A stretch of 64,000 nt of DNA from Halarcobacter mediterraneus (GCF_004116625.1 NZ_NXIE01000005.1:1-64000); one strand, 5' to 3'. Positions 53,074 through 63,183 are shown, numbered from the stretch's first letter. Notes: generated from the sequence alone by a model not told the origin. Numbers and translations are program-made.

Positions 53074-53738
53074 TCCTTCTTAATAAGTTTATATCCAACT
53101 CCTCTTATATTTACAATCATTCCACTTTTTAGTTTCTTTTGAAGTTTATGAATCATACTTCTCATACTAACTGCTTCCATTTCTTTATTATCCCAAACAT
53201 ATTCATGTATCATCTCAGATGTTACAGTTTTATCAAGATTATTTATAAACAAAGTTAAAAGAAGTTTTTCTTTTTGAGTTAAAACTATTTCATGTTCATG
53301 TTTATATAAGGTTTGGTCTTTTAAATCAAAACTTATTCCAAAACCTAAATCAATAATATCTTTATCCACATCATTTTTTAAAATAGTTTTTATATGATAT
53401 TTAATATGTAATATAAGTTCTTCTAGCTCAAAAGGTTTTTTTAAATAATCATTGCAACCTAAATCATAAGCTTTTGAAATATTATCAATTTCTAACTGGG
53501 CACTTACAATTATAACAGGTAAGTTTTTATTGATTTTCCTTATTTGTTCTAAAACTTCGTGTCCTGAAAATCCAGGAACATTTATATCTAAAATATATAA
53601 ATCGTATCTGTTATTTAAAATTTGTGTCATGGCTTCATAACCATCATGTACACTAGTAACAAAAAAACCTCTATCTTCCAAAGCATTATAGATAAGTTTG
53701 TTAAGTGAAAAATCATCTTCTAGTAAAAATATTTTCAT
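53064..53738 (-). CDS. OmpR-family response regulator
   Basis: A 224-residue regulator. The receiver has an acid pair EDD (7-9), phospho-Asp51 in LDINVPG and Lys in KKPFE. The winged-helix effector spans about 130-220 (LTQKEKLLLTLF to IRGVGYKL). It overlaps its partner kinase by 4 nt, with the kinase first. The closest candidate target by arrangement is urtA, whose promoter carries an 11-nt-period direct repeat; lapE-like and self-control are alternatives. Confidence 0.92.
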   Translation of the reverse strand: MKIFLLEDDFSLNKLIYNALEDRGFFVTSVHDGYEAMTQILNNRYDLYILDINVPGFSGHEVLEQIRKINKNLPVIIVSAQLEIDNISKAYDLGCNDYLKKPFELEELILHIKYHIKTILKNDVDKDIIDLGFGISFDLKDQTLYKHEHEIVLTQKEKLLLTLFINNLDKTVTSEMIHEYVWDNKEMEAVSMRSMIHKLQKKLKSGMIVNIRGVGYKLIKKDYL

Positions 53739-54793
53739 AGTACTTTCTTTATTAGAGAATTAATATTAAATATAAACTTAGTTCCTAGATTTTTTGTACT
53801 TTCTACATCTATTTCTATCTTGTATTTATCACAAATTTCTTTTACAATATTTAAACCTAAGCCTAGACCTTGTTTCTTAGTTGATTGTTGATAATAAGCA
53901 TTAAATACTTTTGATGTATCTTCTATACCTATACCAAAATCTTCTAGTATAATTAAATAATTACTATCTTCTTTTCCAAAAAATAAATTAATTTCTCCAT
54001 TTTCTTTACTATATTTTATTGCATTGCTAAGGGTATTATCTATAACTCTTTCTAGTTCATATTTATTTATAGTTATCTCGATATTTTCACTATATTCTAA
54101 ATTAATATGAATATTTTTAGTATTTGCTAACTCATCAAAAAATTGAACTCTTGAACTTATAAATTGTAATAAATTTATTTGTGAAGGTTTATATTCTCTA
54201 TTTTCTTTTTTAATTTTATAAGATAAGTCTCCATAAATTGAAGAAAGAGTTTTTATAGAAGCTTTTATGGCTTCCACTTCTTTAGAAAATCCATATTGTT
54301 TTTCTATTAGTTCACTATTTAAAGAGATAATAGAAACAGGAGTATTCATTTCATGCATTATTTTTTTTACAAATAAATCTTGTTGTGCAAGAAGTTTTTC
54401 AATAAGTATTTTATTTTCATAAATCTGTAATTGTGTTTTTATTCTTGCTAATATTTCTTTTTCTTCAAAAGGTTTTGTTATATAGTCAACTCCACCTTCT
54501 TCAAAAGCTTTTATTTTATCCTCTAAATTATCTAAAGCAGAAATAAATATTATAGGAATATCTTTTAATTTTTCTTCTTTTTTAAATAATCTACATAATT
54601 CATAACCATCAATATTTGGCATTTTTATATCTAAAAGTATTAAATTGAAAGTATTCAGTTTAGCAGCTTGAAGTGCCATCATTCCATCAGGTGTTGCCCT
54701 AATATCATAATTTTGTCCTTCAAGAATCTTTTTTAGGTATTGTAAGTTTTCTAATTTATCATCAATAATCAATATAGTATATTTTTTAGTCAT
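53735..54793 (-). CDS. Cytoplasmic receiver-histidine kinase
   Basis: A 352-residue protein with no membrane helix. A receiver domain comes first (Asp55 in LLDIKMPN, Lys in KPFEE), followed by a coiled linker and a kinase core with phospho-acceptor His147 in MHEMNTPVS. The ATPase domain has N-box NTLSNAIKYS and GLGLNIVKE. The H-box with Asn-Thr-Pro replaces the usual Leu-Arg-Thr-Pro form. As a soluble REC-kinase it must be fed by another phosphodonor, plausibly the hybrid kinase read divergently 71 bp away. Confidence 0.9.
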   Translation of the reverse strand: MTKKYTILIIDDKLENLQYLKKILEGQNYDIRATPDGMMALQAAKLNTFNLILLDIKMPNIDGYELCRLFKKEEKLKDIPIIFISALDNLEDKIKAFEEGGVDYITKPFEEKEILARIKTQLQIYENKILIEKLLAQQDLFVKKIMHEMNTPVSIISLNSELIEKQYGFSKEVEAIKASIKTLSSIYGDLSYKIKKENREYKPSQINLLQFISSRVQFFDELANTKNIHINLEYSENIEITINKYELERVIDNTLSNAIKYSKENGEINLFFGKEDSNYLIILEDFGIGIEDTSKVFNAYYQQSTKKQGLGLGLNIVKEICDKYKIEIDVESTKNLGTKFIFNINSLIKKVL

Positions 54794-54864
54794 TTTACCT
54801 CAAGTAAATCTATGATTTTTAGTTATTATAACTTAAAAAAAGAGAAAGAAAATAGACAAGCTGT

Positions 54865-57492
54865 ATGAAACTTAAACAACTATTTATTCTTTTACTAATT
54901 ATCAATAGTCTGGCACTTATTAGTGTTGTATTTATATTAAGTGAGTATCAAAAAGCAGTTAATCAACTAGAAGATGCTTATAAAATGCAACATCGTTCTT
55001 TAATCCTTGCTGATGAGTTAAGACAAAGTTCTGATGACTTAACAAGAATGGCAAGAAGTTATGTTCTAACTGGAAATGAAATGTTTAAAGAACAGTTTCT
55101 TACAGTTTTAGATATTAGAAATGGAAAGAAACCTAGACCTAAATATTATAATAGAATATTTTGGGACTTTTATACTCTTGATGGAAGTAATCCTAAACTT
55201 GATGGTGCAAAAATACCCCTTAGAACTCTTATGAAACAAGCAGGCTTTCAAGATGAAGAGTTAGAGTTATTATATACTTCTCAACAAGAATCTGACGATT
55301 TAACATATCTTGAAACAAAAGCAATGAATGCAATAAAAGGAATTTTTCAAGATAAAGATGGAAACTATACAATAAAAAAAGAGCCTGATTTTAAGCTTGC
55401 AAGACAAATAATGTATGGGAAACAATACCATAAAGCAAAAATAGCTATTATGAAACCCTTAAATGAGTTTTACAAAGCTTTTGAAAGTCGAACACAAAAA
55501 AGAGTAAATGAATCTCACCAAACTGTTAAAAATATGGAAACTTATTTATCTTTATCTGTTTTATTTTTGATTGTTCTTTTTGTATTTTCTTTTGTATTTA
55601 TTATTTTACATAGAATTATTCATCCAATTGAAATATTAAATAAAGGAATGCTCAAGTTATCAAAAAATAATATGGATATTGATTTACCTCAAAAAGTCTT
55701 TATGGATGAGGTAAGTGAAATGATTGCAGCTGTTGAAGTATTTAAAGATAATGCAATACAGTTAATGGAATCTCAAAAACAAAATGAAAGACTTCTTGAT
55801 TTAGCTGGTGAAGGTATTTTTGGACTTGATGCAAAGGGTAGATTTATTTTTGTAAATCCTACCGCTTCTGAAATACTAGGATACAAATCAAAAGAGTTAA
55901 TTGGAGAGTATTTAAATAAAACTATTGGGAAACATCTCTTTAAAAAAGGAGCTCAGCAAAAAGAGAGATTAATGCTTATTCAAAAAGAAGAACAATCTTT
56001 TCTTTCAAAAACTGGACAGCTTTTTCCAATAGATTATGTAAGTACTCCTATTTATACAAGTAATTCAACTGTTTTAGAAGGTTCCGTTGTTGTATTCTCA
56101 GATATAACCAAAAGAAAAGAGTATGAGAACCAACTAAAAAAAGCAACCCTTGAAGCACAAAATGCAAATAGAACTAAATCTATTTTTCTTACAAATATGT
56201 CCCATGAACTAAGAACACCATTAAATGCAATTTTGGGATTTACTAATATTTTAAAAAAGTCAAAGAATATTGAAAAGTTGGAAAAACAAAATATAGATAC
56301 TATTTATAGTAGTGGGCAACATCTTTTATCTTTAATAAATGAGATATTAGAGTTTGCAAAAATTGAAGCAGGAAAAATAATAATAAATTCAAATGACTTT
56401 AATTTATTTAAATTTTTAGATGAAATAAGATTAATGTTCACTTCAAAATGTGAAGCAAAAGGTTTAGAATTTTCATTAAATATACATAAGAGTGTTCCAA
56501 AGTATATTAGATGTGATGAAAAAAGATTAAGACAAATTTTAATAAATATTTTAGGAAATGCTTTAAAATTTACTCAAAAAGGTTTTATTTCTACACATAT
56601 AAAAGCTAATAAAGAAAGATTATATGTAGAGGTTTGTGATACAGGGATTGGAATGTCTAAAGAATCAATAGAAGTAATTTTTAAACCCTTTGAACAAATA
56701 GAAGAAAAAAAGCATAAACATGATGGAACAGGATTAGGTCTTGCAATTACTAAGGAACTTATTGAAAAGATGAAAGGTGAAATAAAAGTTCAGAGTAAAG
56801 TAAATTGTGGAAGTACTTTTAACTTTAATATAGAAATACAAAAAATTGATTCCTTAGAAGATGAAGAAAAAATAGAAGAAACTATAGTAAAAATTAGAAA
56901 TGATAAAAAGTTAAAAGTGCTAGTTGCCGATGATATTAAAGCAAATAGAGACTTACTTACACAACTTTTAAGTTCTTATGGCATTGATACAGTTCAAGCA
57001 AGTGATGGACAAGAAGTTTTAAAATGTATAAAAGAATCAACTTTTGATTTAATATTTATGGATATTCTTATGCCAAATTTAGATGGGCTGGAAACTACAA
57101 AAATTTTAAAAAAGCAAGATTCTACTAAAGATATTCCTATTATAGTAATTTCAGCTAATGTTTTTGAAGAAGATAAGCAAAAAGTTTTAGATAGTAAAGC
57201 AGATTCTTTTTTACCAAAACCTTTTGAAGAAAAAGATATCTTAAATAGTTTAAAAAAATTTTTAGATATTGAATTTGAAAATGAGAAAACAATAGAAGAA
57301 ACAATTGTTTTAGAAAAAGACTTAGCTATAAAAATAGATGAATTTGCTATAAAACTTGATGCAGATGCAATTTTAAAAACCCTTGAAGATAATCAAATTA
57401 CGGGCTTCACTAAAGATGCAATAATAACATTAGTAAATCAATTCAAGTTTAATAAAATATCAGAAATATGTTCTAGCCTGTATAAAAGTTAA
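54865..57492 (+). CDS. Hybrid sensor histidine kinase upstream of the urea transporter
   Basis: An 875-residue hybrid kinase. Helix 1 (about 5-27) leads to a periplasmic helical sensor domain (about 28-225; motifs SYVLTGNEMFKEQFL and IFWDFYTLDG). Helix 2 (about 228-250), HAMP and a PAS domain (305-420) follow. The kinase core has His447 in MSHELRTPLN and GTGLGLAITK, and a C-terminal receiver has phospho-Asp733 in FMDILMPN. The last 80 residues have an HPt-like helical character without a clear His. It is 108 nt before urtA on the same strand, so urea or amide sensing is the natural guess. No dedicated response regulator follows. Confidence 0.9.
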   Translation: MKLKQLFILLLIINSLALISVVFILSEYQKAVNQLEDAYKMQHRSLILADELRQSSDDLTRMARSYVLTGNEMFKEQFLTVLDIRNGKKPRPKYYNRIFWDFYTLDGSNPKLDGAKIPLRTLMKQAGFQDEELELLYTSQQESDDLTYLETKAMNAIKGIFQDKDGNYTIKKEPDFKLARQIMYGKQYHKAKIAIMKPLNEFYKAFESRTQKRVNESHQTVKNMETYLSLSVLFLIVLFVFSFVFIILHRIIHPIEILNKGMLKLSKNNMDIDLPQKVFMDEVSEMIAAVEVFKDNAIQLMESQKQNERLLDLAGEGIFGLDAKGRFIFVNPTASEILGYKSKELIGEYLNKTIGKHLFKKGAQQKERLMLIQKEEQSFLSKTGQLFPIDYVSTPIYTSNSTVLEGSVVVFSDITKRKEYENQLKKATLEAQNANRTKSIFLTNMSHELRTPLNAILGFTNILKKSKNIEKLEKQNIDTIYSSGQHLLSLINEILEFAKIEAGKIIINSNDFNLFKFLDEIRLMFTSKCEAKGLEFSLNIHKSVPKYIRCDEKRLRQILINILGNALKFTQKGFISTHIKANKERLYVEVCDTGIGMSKESIEVIFKPFEQIEEKKHKHDGTGLGLAITKELIEKMKGEIKVQSKVNCGSTFNFNIEIQKIDSLEDEEKIEETIVKIRNDKKLKVLVADDIKANRDLLTQLLSSYGIDTVQASDGQEVLKCIKESTFDLIFMDILMPNLDGLETTKILKKQDSTKDIPIIVISANVFEEDKQKVLDSKADSFLPKPFEEKDILNSLKKFLDIEFENEKTIEETIVLEKDLAIKIDEFAIKLDADAILKTLEDNQITGFTKDAIITLVNQFKFNKISEICSSLYKS

Positions 57493-57521
57493 ACATAAAA
57501 TAATAAACCTTTATAAAAAAA

Positions 57522-57552
57522 CAACACTAAAGCAACACTACTTTTTTATACT
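57522..57552 (+). promoter_or_regulatory. Candidate operator and promoter of urtABCDE
   Basis: The octamer CAACACTA occurs at 57522-57529 and 57533-57540, an 11-nt period. TATACT follows at 57547-57552, and an AAAGGAG ribosome site lies before urtA. The arrangement copies that before the TolC-OmpA gene, with a different octamer. Confidence 0.5.
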
Positions 57553-57600
57553 TCTTCCAAAGAATATCTCAAAAGATATTTTAATTTCAAAGGAGAAAAA

Positions 57601-58881
57601 ATGAAAAAGTTGTTTGCTAAATCTTTATCCATTGCAGCATTAGTTGCAATGACATCACTGGCTCAGGCTGCTGATACTATCAAAGTTGGTGTTTTACACT
57701 CTTTATCTGGAACAATGGCAATTTCAGAAACTACTCTTAAAGATACAGTTTTAATGCTTATCGAAGAACAAAATAAAAAAGGGGGAGTTTTAGGGAAAAA
57801 ACTTGAGCCTGTTGTTGTTGACCCAGCTTCAAACTGGCCACTTTTTGCTGAAAAGATGAGAGGTTTATTAACTCAAGATAAAGTTGATGTAACATTTGGT
57901 TGTTGGACTTCTGTTTCTAGAAAATCTGTTCTTCCAGTTGTTGAAGAGTTAAATGGACTATTATTTTACCCAGTACAATATGAAGGTGAAGAGTCTTCTA
58001 AAAATGTATTCTATACAGGTGCTGCGCCAAACCAACAAGCAATTCCAGCAGTTGATTACTTAATGAACGAAGTTGGTGTTAAGAGATGGGTTTTAGCAGG
58101 AACTGATTATGTTTATCCAAGAACAACAAACAAAATTTTAGAGTCTTACTTAAAATCTAAAGGTGTTGCGGCGTCTGATATTATGATTAACTATACTCCT
58201 TTTGGACATTCAGATTGGCAAAGTATTGTAAGTGATGTTAAGAAGTTTGGTTCAGCTGGTAAGAAAACAGCTGTTGTTTCTACAATCAATGGTGACGCAA
58301 ATGTTCCATTTTATAAAGAGTTAGCAAACCAAGGTATTAGTGCAGAAAACATTCCAGTTGTTGCTTTCTCAGTTGGAGAAGAAGAGTTATCAGGTATTGA
58401 TACAAAACCTTTAGTTGGTCACTTAGCAGCGTGGAACTACTTCCAAAGTGCAGAATCTGATTTAAATTATGACTTTATTGATTCATGGAAAAAATTTATA
58501 AAAGATGATAAAAGAGTTACAAATGACCCTATGGAAGCTACATATATCGGTTTCAACCTTTGGGTAAAAGCTGTTGAAAAAGCTGGTACTACAGATGTAG
58601 ATGCAGTAAGCAAAGCTATTATTGGTCTTGAAGTTCCTAACTTAACTGGAGGTACAGCTAAAATGCTTAAAAACCACCATTTAACAAAACCAGTATTAAT
58701 TGGTGAAATTCAAGAAGATGGTCAATTTGAAACTGTGTACTCAACTGATGGTGAAGTTGCAGGTGATGCTTGGTCTAATTTCTTACCTTCATCAAAAGAT
58801 GTAATTGCTGACTGGACAGAACCAGTAAACTGTGGTAATTACAATACTGTAACTAAAAAATGTTCAGGTCAAAACTACTAA
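57601..58881 (+). CDS. urtA: Urea/amide ABC transporter substrate-binding protein
   Basis: A 426-residue periplasmic receptor of the urea-binding branch of the branched-chain amino acid family. A signal peptide ends at AQA-ADTIKVG. Family traits are LHSLSGTMAISE near 31, VTFGCWTSVSRKSVLPV, NGLLFYPVQYEGEE and AAWNYFQS. It leads a complete urtABCDE cluster. A hairpin follows the stop, so it should be expressed above the permease genes. Confidence 0.95.
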   Translation: MKKLFAKSLSIAALVAMTSLAQAADTIKVGVLHSLSGTMAISETTLKDTVLMLIEEQNKKGGVLGKKLEPVVVDPASNWPLFAEKMRGLLTQDKVDVTFGCWTSVSRKSVLPVVEELNGLLFYPVQYEGEESSKNVFYTGAAPNQQAIPAVDYLMNEVGVKRWVLAGTDYVYPRTTNKILESYLKSKGVAASDIMINYTPFGHSDWQSIVSDVKKFGSAGKKTAVVSTINGDANVPFYKELANQGISAENIPVVAFSVGEEELSGIDTKPLVGHLAAWNYFQSAESDLNYDFIDSWKKFIKDDKRVTNDPMEATYIGFNLWVKAVEKAGTTDVDAVSKAIIGLEVPNLTGGTAKMLKNHHLTKPVLIGEIQEDGQFETVYSTDGEVAGDAWSNFLPSSKDVIADWTEPVNCGNYNTVTKKCSGQNY

Positions 58882-58896
58882 AAAACTAAAAAAAGA

Positions 58897-58932
58897 GAGG
58901 AGTTTTCACTACTAATTTCTCCTCCTTTTTTA
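58897..58932 (+). terminator. Partial terminator between urtA and urtB
   Basis: GAGGAG (58897-58902) pairs with CTCCTC (58919-58924) across a 16-nt loop, then a run of T. It fits an attenuator that raises the ratio of receptor to permease. Confidence 0.55.
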
Positions 58933-58946
58933 TAAAAGGTACTTAT

Positions 58947-60548
58947 ATGAAAATCAATATAATAAAAATAATTTTTCTTAATTTATTTTTTTTATCATCT
59001 TTATTTGCAAATTTTGAGCAAGATATTACTAAATTACAAACAAATAGTTTAAAAACAAAACAAAAAGTAGTTGTTGATCTTGTTGAAAAATATTCAGAAG
59101 ATGATAGAACAAATCTATTACTTACAAAAATGAAAGATGGGGATTTATATTATATAAAATCTTCAAAAAAGTTTGTTATTTTAGAAAAAAAAGAAGGTAA
59201 AATTTTTCACACAAAAAACTTTTTAACGGGTGAAAAAGTTAAACCAAAAAGTAGAAGAGACTTTAGTAAAGTAAAAACAAACAATAAATTAAGAAGTATT
59301 ATAAAAAGTAAACTTGCTCAGATGAATCTATTTTCAAAAAAACAAGAAAAAAGACTTATTTCAGCAAAAAATATTTTAAAAAATTTAGATAAAGAGTTAG
59401 AACCTCTTGTTCAAAAAGCTTTACTTAAAGAAAAAGATGATGATGTTAAAAAGCTTTTAGAAGAAGCAAATACAATCTTAAAAGCTAAATATTCAAGTGG
59501 AGAAGAGCAATTAACAGCAGTAAAAGAGCTAGGTGATTATCTTTCAAACCAAACAATGATTGCATTAAAAGAGATTATCAACAATGAAAATAACTCAAAG
59601 GAGTTAATCAAAACAGCAAAATCTTCTTTAGGTTCTGTTGAGACTATTAGATCATATTATGCAGTTGTAGAAAAAGCATTTTTTGGTTTAAGTATGGGTT
59701 CTGTTTTATTACTTGCAGCTATTGGGCTTGCAATTACATTTGGAGTAATGAAAGTTATTAATATGGCTCATGGTGAAATGATGATGATTGGAGCTTATAC
59801 AACATATACACTTCAACAAGTTATGCCGAACTTAATAGAATACTCTATAATTGTGGCTATTCCTGCTGCATTTATTGTAAGTGGAATAGTGGGTATTATT
59901 ATTGAAAGACTTGTAATTAGACATCTATATGGAAGACCACTTGAAACCTTATTGGCTACATTTGGGATTAGTTTAATTTTGCAACAAATAGTAAGAACAA
60001 TCTATTCTCCACTAAATCAAGAGGTTAAAACTCCCCAGTGGATGAGTGGTGCATTAGAGATTAATAGTGCCCTATCACTTACATACAATAGATTATATAT
60101 CATCATATTTGCAGTATTAGTTTTCTTTGGAATATTAATGGTTCTAAATAAAACTTCTTTAGGATTAAAGGTGCGAGCTGTAACACAAAATAGACAAATG
60201 GCTCAAGCAATGGGGATTAAAACATCTTGGATAGATGCCATGACTTTTGGTATAGGTTCAGGAATTGCTGGAATTGCTGGAGTTGCATTATCACAACTTA
60301 CAAATGTAGGTCCAAATCTTGGACAAGCCTATATTGTTGACTCCTTTATGGTTGTTGTATTTGGTGGAGTTGGTAACCTTTGGGGAACACTAATTGGTGC
60401 ACTAACACTTGGAGAAATCAACAAATTTATAGAACCAGTAGCAGGGGCTGTTTTAGCAAAAGTTATCATCCTTGTATTTATTATTTTATTTATTCAAAAA
60501 AGACCTAGAGGGCTTTTCCCTCAAAAAGGTCGAGATGCACAAGACTAA
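58947..60548 (+). CDS. urtB: Urea ABC transporter permease UrtB
   Basis: A 533-residue permease. The first 235 residues are a signal-bearing periplasmic helical domain typical of UrtB (LTAVKELGDYLSNQ and similar), followed by a LivH-like core of about eight helices starting at FFGLSMGSVLLLAAIGLAITFGVMKVINMAHGEMMMIGAY. The conserved GRPLETLLATFGISLILQQ lies near 330. It precedes urtC by 10 nt. Confidence 0.95.
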   Translation: MKINIIKIIFLNLFFLSSLFANFEQDITKLQTNSLKTKQKVVVDLVEKYSEDDRTNLLLTKMKDGDLYYIKSSKKFVILEKKEGKIFHTKNFLTGEKVKPKSRRDFSKVKTNNKLRSIIKSKLAQMNLFSKKQEKRLISAKNILKNLDKELEPLVQKALLKEKDDDVKKLLEEANTILKAKYSSGEEQLTAVKELGDYLSNQTMIALKEIINNENNSKELIKTAKSSLGSVETIRSYYAVVEKAFFGLSMGSVLLLAAIGLAITFGVMKVINMAHGEMMMIGAYTTYTLQQVMPNLIEYSIIVAIPAAFIVSGIVGIIIERLVIRHLYGRPLETLLATFGISLILQQIVRTIYSPLNQEVKTPQWMSGALEINSALSLTYNRLYIIIFAVLVFFGILMVLNKTSLGLKVRAVTQNRQMAQAMGIKTSWIDAMTFGIGSGIAGIAGVALSQLTNVGPNLGQAYIVDSFMVVVFGGVGNLWGTLIGALTLGEINKFIEPVAGAVLAKVIILVFIILFIQKRPRGLFPQKGRDAQD

Positions 60549-60558
60549 GGTGGAGAAG

Positions 60559-61689
60559 ATGAAACGAAAACCAATATTTTTACAAATTTTAGAAAATGAC
60601 AAAGGTGGTAAAATAGTATTAGGAATACTTGCATTAGTAGTTATTTATGTTGCTTTTGCAAACCTTGTTTTACCACAAGATTCACTATTTTATGTTTCAA
60701 CATATACAGTTACACTACTTGGTAAATATTTAGCTTTTGCATTGCTTGCATTAGCTTTAGATTTAGTTTGGGGATATATAGGAATTTTAAGTCTTGGACA
60801 TGGAGCTTTTTTTGCCCTTGGTGGATATGCAATGGGTATGTATCTTATGAGACAAATAGGTGATAGAGGTGTTTATGGAAATCCAGATTTACCAGACTTT
60901 ATGGTATTTATGAACCTAAAAGAGTTACCTTGGTTTTGGTATGGTTTTGATAATCCTATTTTTACATTTATTATGATTATGTTAGTTCCTGGACTTTTAG
61001 CTTTTGTATTTGGATACTTAGCATTTAGATCAAGAGTTACAGGAGTTTATTTATCAATCATCACTCAAGCTATGACTTATGCTCTTATGTTAGCATTTTT
61101 TAGAAATGATATGGGCTTTGGTGGAAACAACGGACTTACAGATTTTAAAGATATTTTAGGATTTGACTTGCAAGCTGACAGTACAAGAATTGCACTGCTT
61201 ATTATCTCTTTTATTGCTCTTTTTGTAGGATATCTAATCGCAAGATTTATAATAAACTCAAGACTTGGAAGAGTTTGTATAGCAATCAGAGATGCAGAGA
61301 GTAGAACAAGATTTATTGGATACAAAGTTGAGCAATATAAACTTTTTATTTTTATAGTAAGTGCTGCTATGGCAGGTGTTGCAGGAGCTTTATATGTACC
61401 ACAAGTTGGGATTATCAATCCAAATGTATTTTCACCCCTATTTTCAATTGAATTAGTAATCTGGGTTGCAATTGGTGGACGTGGAACTTTATATGGTGCC
61501 ATAGTTGGAGCATTTATTGTAAATTATGCAAGTACATATTTTACCTCTGCCCTTCCAGAAGTTTGGTTATATGCTTTAGGTGGTATATTTGTTGTAGTAA
61601 CTTTATTCTTACCAAAAGGTGTAGTTGGACTTATCTCAAAATTAAATTTGAGAAAAGATAAAAAGGAGCTTTCAAATGCTATTGCTTAA
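60559..61689 (+). CDS. urtC: Urea ABC transporter permease UrtC
   Basis: A 376-residue LivM-like permease with about ten helices. Landmarks are LDLVWGYIGILSLGHGAFFALGGYAMGMYLMRQ and IRDAESRTRFIGYKVEQYKLF. I start at 60559, which has GGTGGAG 4-10 nt upstream. The open frame reaches back to 60472 inside urtB, but those codons are a shadow of urtB. The end overlaps urtD by 14 nt. Confidence 0.94.
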   Translation: MKRKPIFLQILENDKGGKIVLGILALVVIYVAFANLVLPQDSLFYVSTYTVTLLGKYLAFALLALALDLVWGYIGILSLGHGAFFALGGYAMGMYLMRQIGDRGVYGNPDLPDFMVFMNLKELPWFWYGFDNPIFTFIMIMLVPGLLAFVFGYLAFRSRVTGVYLSIITQAMTYALMLAFFRNDMGFGGNNGLTDFKDILGFDLQADSTRIALLIISFIALFVGYLIARFIINSRLGRVCIAIRDAESRTRFIGYKVEQYKLFIFIVSAAMAGVAGALYVPQVGIINPNVFSPLFSIELVIWVAIGGRGTLYGAIVGAFIVNYASTYFTSALPEVWLYALGGIFVVVTLFLPKGVVGLISKLNLRKDKKELSNAIA

Positions 61690-62464
61690 ACATGATAATG
61701 AACAAAATGTAGGGGAGTTAAAAAAAGGTGATAGAATCCTTTATTTAGATGATGTTACAGTTAGTTTTGATGGTTTTAAAGCTTTAAACTCTTTATCTTT
61801 ATCAATAGAGTATGAAGAATTAAGATGTATTATTGGAGCAAATGGTGCAGGTAAATCCACTATGATGGATGTAATTACAGGGAAAACACAACCTGATAAA
61901 GGGGATGTTATTTTTGGTAAGGCTGCAAACCTTTTAGAAATGGATGAACCAACAATTGCTGAAATTGGTATAGGAAGAAAGTTTCAAAAACCAACAGTAT
62001 TTGAAGGTCACTCAATTTTTGAAAACCTTGAACTTGCAATGAAAGATGATAAAAGATTTTTCAAAACTTTATTTGCAAAACTTAGTGGTGAGCAAAAAGA
62101 TAAAATAGAAGAGACTATGGAATTAATTGGTCTAAAAGAGCATTATCATAATCCAGCTTCTATTCTTTCACATGGACAAAAACAGTGGCTTGAAATAGGA
62201 ATGTTACTTATGCAAAGCCCAAAGCTTCTACTTGTTGATGAACCAGTTGCAGGTATGACTCCAGGAGAGGTTGAAAAAACAGGTCAAATCTTAACTGAGC
62301 TTTCAAAAAATCATTCAGTAGTGGTTGTTGAGCATGATATGGAGTTTATTAGAAGTATTGCAAAAAAAGTTACAGTACTTCATGAGGGTTCAGTTTTAGC
62401 TGAGGGTTCTATGAAAGATGTTCAGAACAATGAGAAAGTTAGACGTGTGTATTTGGGAGAATAA
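61676..62464 (+). CDS. urtD: Urea ABC transporter ATPase UrtD
   Basis: A 262-residue LivG-like ATPase. Walker A GANGAGKST lies near 60. The signature is LSHGQKQW and Walker B is LLLVDEPVAG, with the switch His in VEHDME. The start at 61676 has AAGGAG 9 nt upstream inside the end of urtC. It overlaps urtE by 1 nt (TAATG). Confidence 0.95.
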   Translation: MLLLKHDNEQNVGELKKGDRILYLDDVTVSFDGFKALNSLSLSIEYEELRCIIGANGAGKSTMMDVITGKTQPDKGDVIFGKAANLLEMDEPTIAEIGIGRKFQKPTVFEGHSIFENLELAMKDDKRFFKTLFAKLSGEQKDKIEETMELIGLKEHYHNPASILSHGQKQWLEIGMLLMQSPKLLLVDEPVAGMTPGEVEKTGQILTELSKNHSVVVVEHDMEFIRSIAKKVTVLHEGSVLAEGSMKDVQNNEKVRRVYLGE

Positions 62465-63162
62465 TGATGATAAATATTAAAAATCTAAACCAATTTTATG
62501 GACAAAGTCATACTCTTTGGGATTTAAACTTAGAGATTGAACCAGGGAAATGTACTTGTCTTATGGGAAGAAATGGAGTTGGTAAAACAACTTTAGCAAA
62601 AGCAATTATGGGGTTACTTCCAGTTAAAAGTGGCCAAATTATTTATGAAGACAAAGATATTAGTAAACTTGGAAGTGAAAAAAGAGCAGGGCTTGGTATA
62701 GGTTATGTACCACAAGGAAGAGAGATATTTTCTCAACTAACTGTTAAAGAGAATCTAGAAATAGGATTACTAGGAAACAGAAATGGCTTAAAACAAGTTC
62801 CTGAAAAGATATATGAACTATTCCCAGTTTTAAAAGATATGTTAAAAAGAAAAGGTGGTGACCTTAGTGGTGGACAACAACAACAATTAGCAATTGGAAG
62901 AGCTCTTTGTTTAGAACCAAAACTTTTAATCCTTGATGAGCCAAGTGAAGGTATTCAACCAAATATAGTCCAACAAATTGGAGGAGTTATTGATTACCTT
63001 ACAAAAGAGGAAAAGATAACTGTTATTTTAGTTGAACAAAAACTACCATTTGCAAGAAGACATGGAGATGATTTTTATTTACTTGATAGAGGAAGTGTTG
63101 TTGCAAAAGGTGAGATTGAAGATTTAAGTGAGACAATAGTAGAACAATATCTATCAGTATAA
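62464..63162 (+). CDS. urtE: Urea ABC transporter ATPase UrtE
   Basis: A 232-residue LivF-like ATPase. Walker A is GRNGVGKTT near 36-44. The segment GYVPQGREIFSQLTVKENL is typical of UrtE. LSGGQQQQ and LLILDEPSEGIQPNIV complete the motif set. Two ATG codons in tandem (62464 and 62467) are possible starts. No urease or amidase gene follows within the window. Confidence 0.95.
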   Translation: MMINIKNLNQFYGQSHTLWDLNLEIEPGKCTCLMGRNGVGKTTLAKAIMGLLPVKSGQIIYEDKDISKLGSEKRAGLGIGYVPQGREIFSQLTVKENLEIGLLGNRNGLKQVPEKIYELFPVLKDMLKRKGGDLSGGQQQQLAIGRALCLEPKLLILDEPSEGIQPNIVQQIGGVIDYLTKEEKITVILVEQKLPFARRHGDDFYLLDRGSVVAKGEIEDLSETIVEQYLSV

Positions 63163-63183
63163 ATTGATTAATTAAACTCAAAA

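Noticed and set aside
60472-60558. Longer UrtC N-terminus inside urtB
   Set aside because: It is the shadow of urtB in another frame; 60559 has a good ribosome site and a normal UrtC start.
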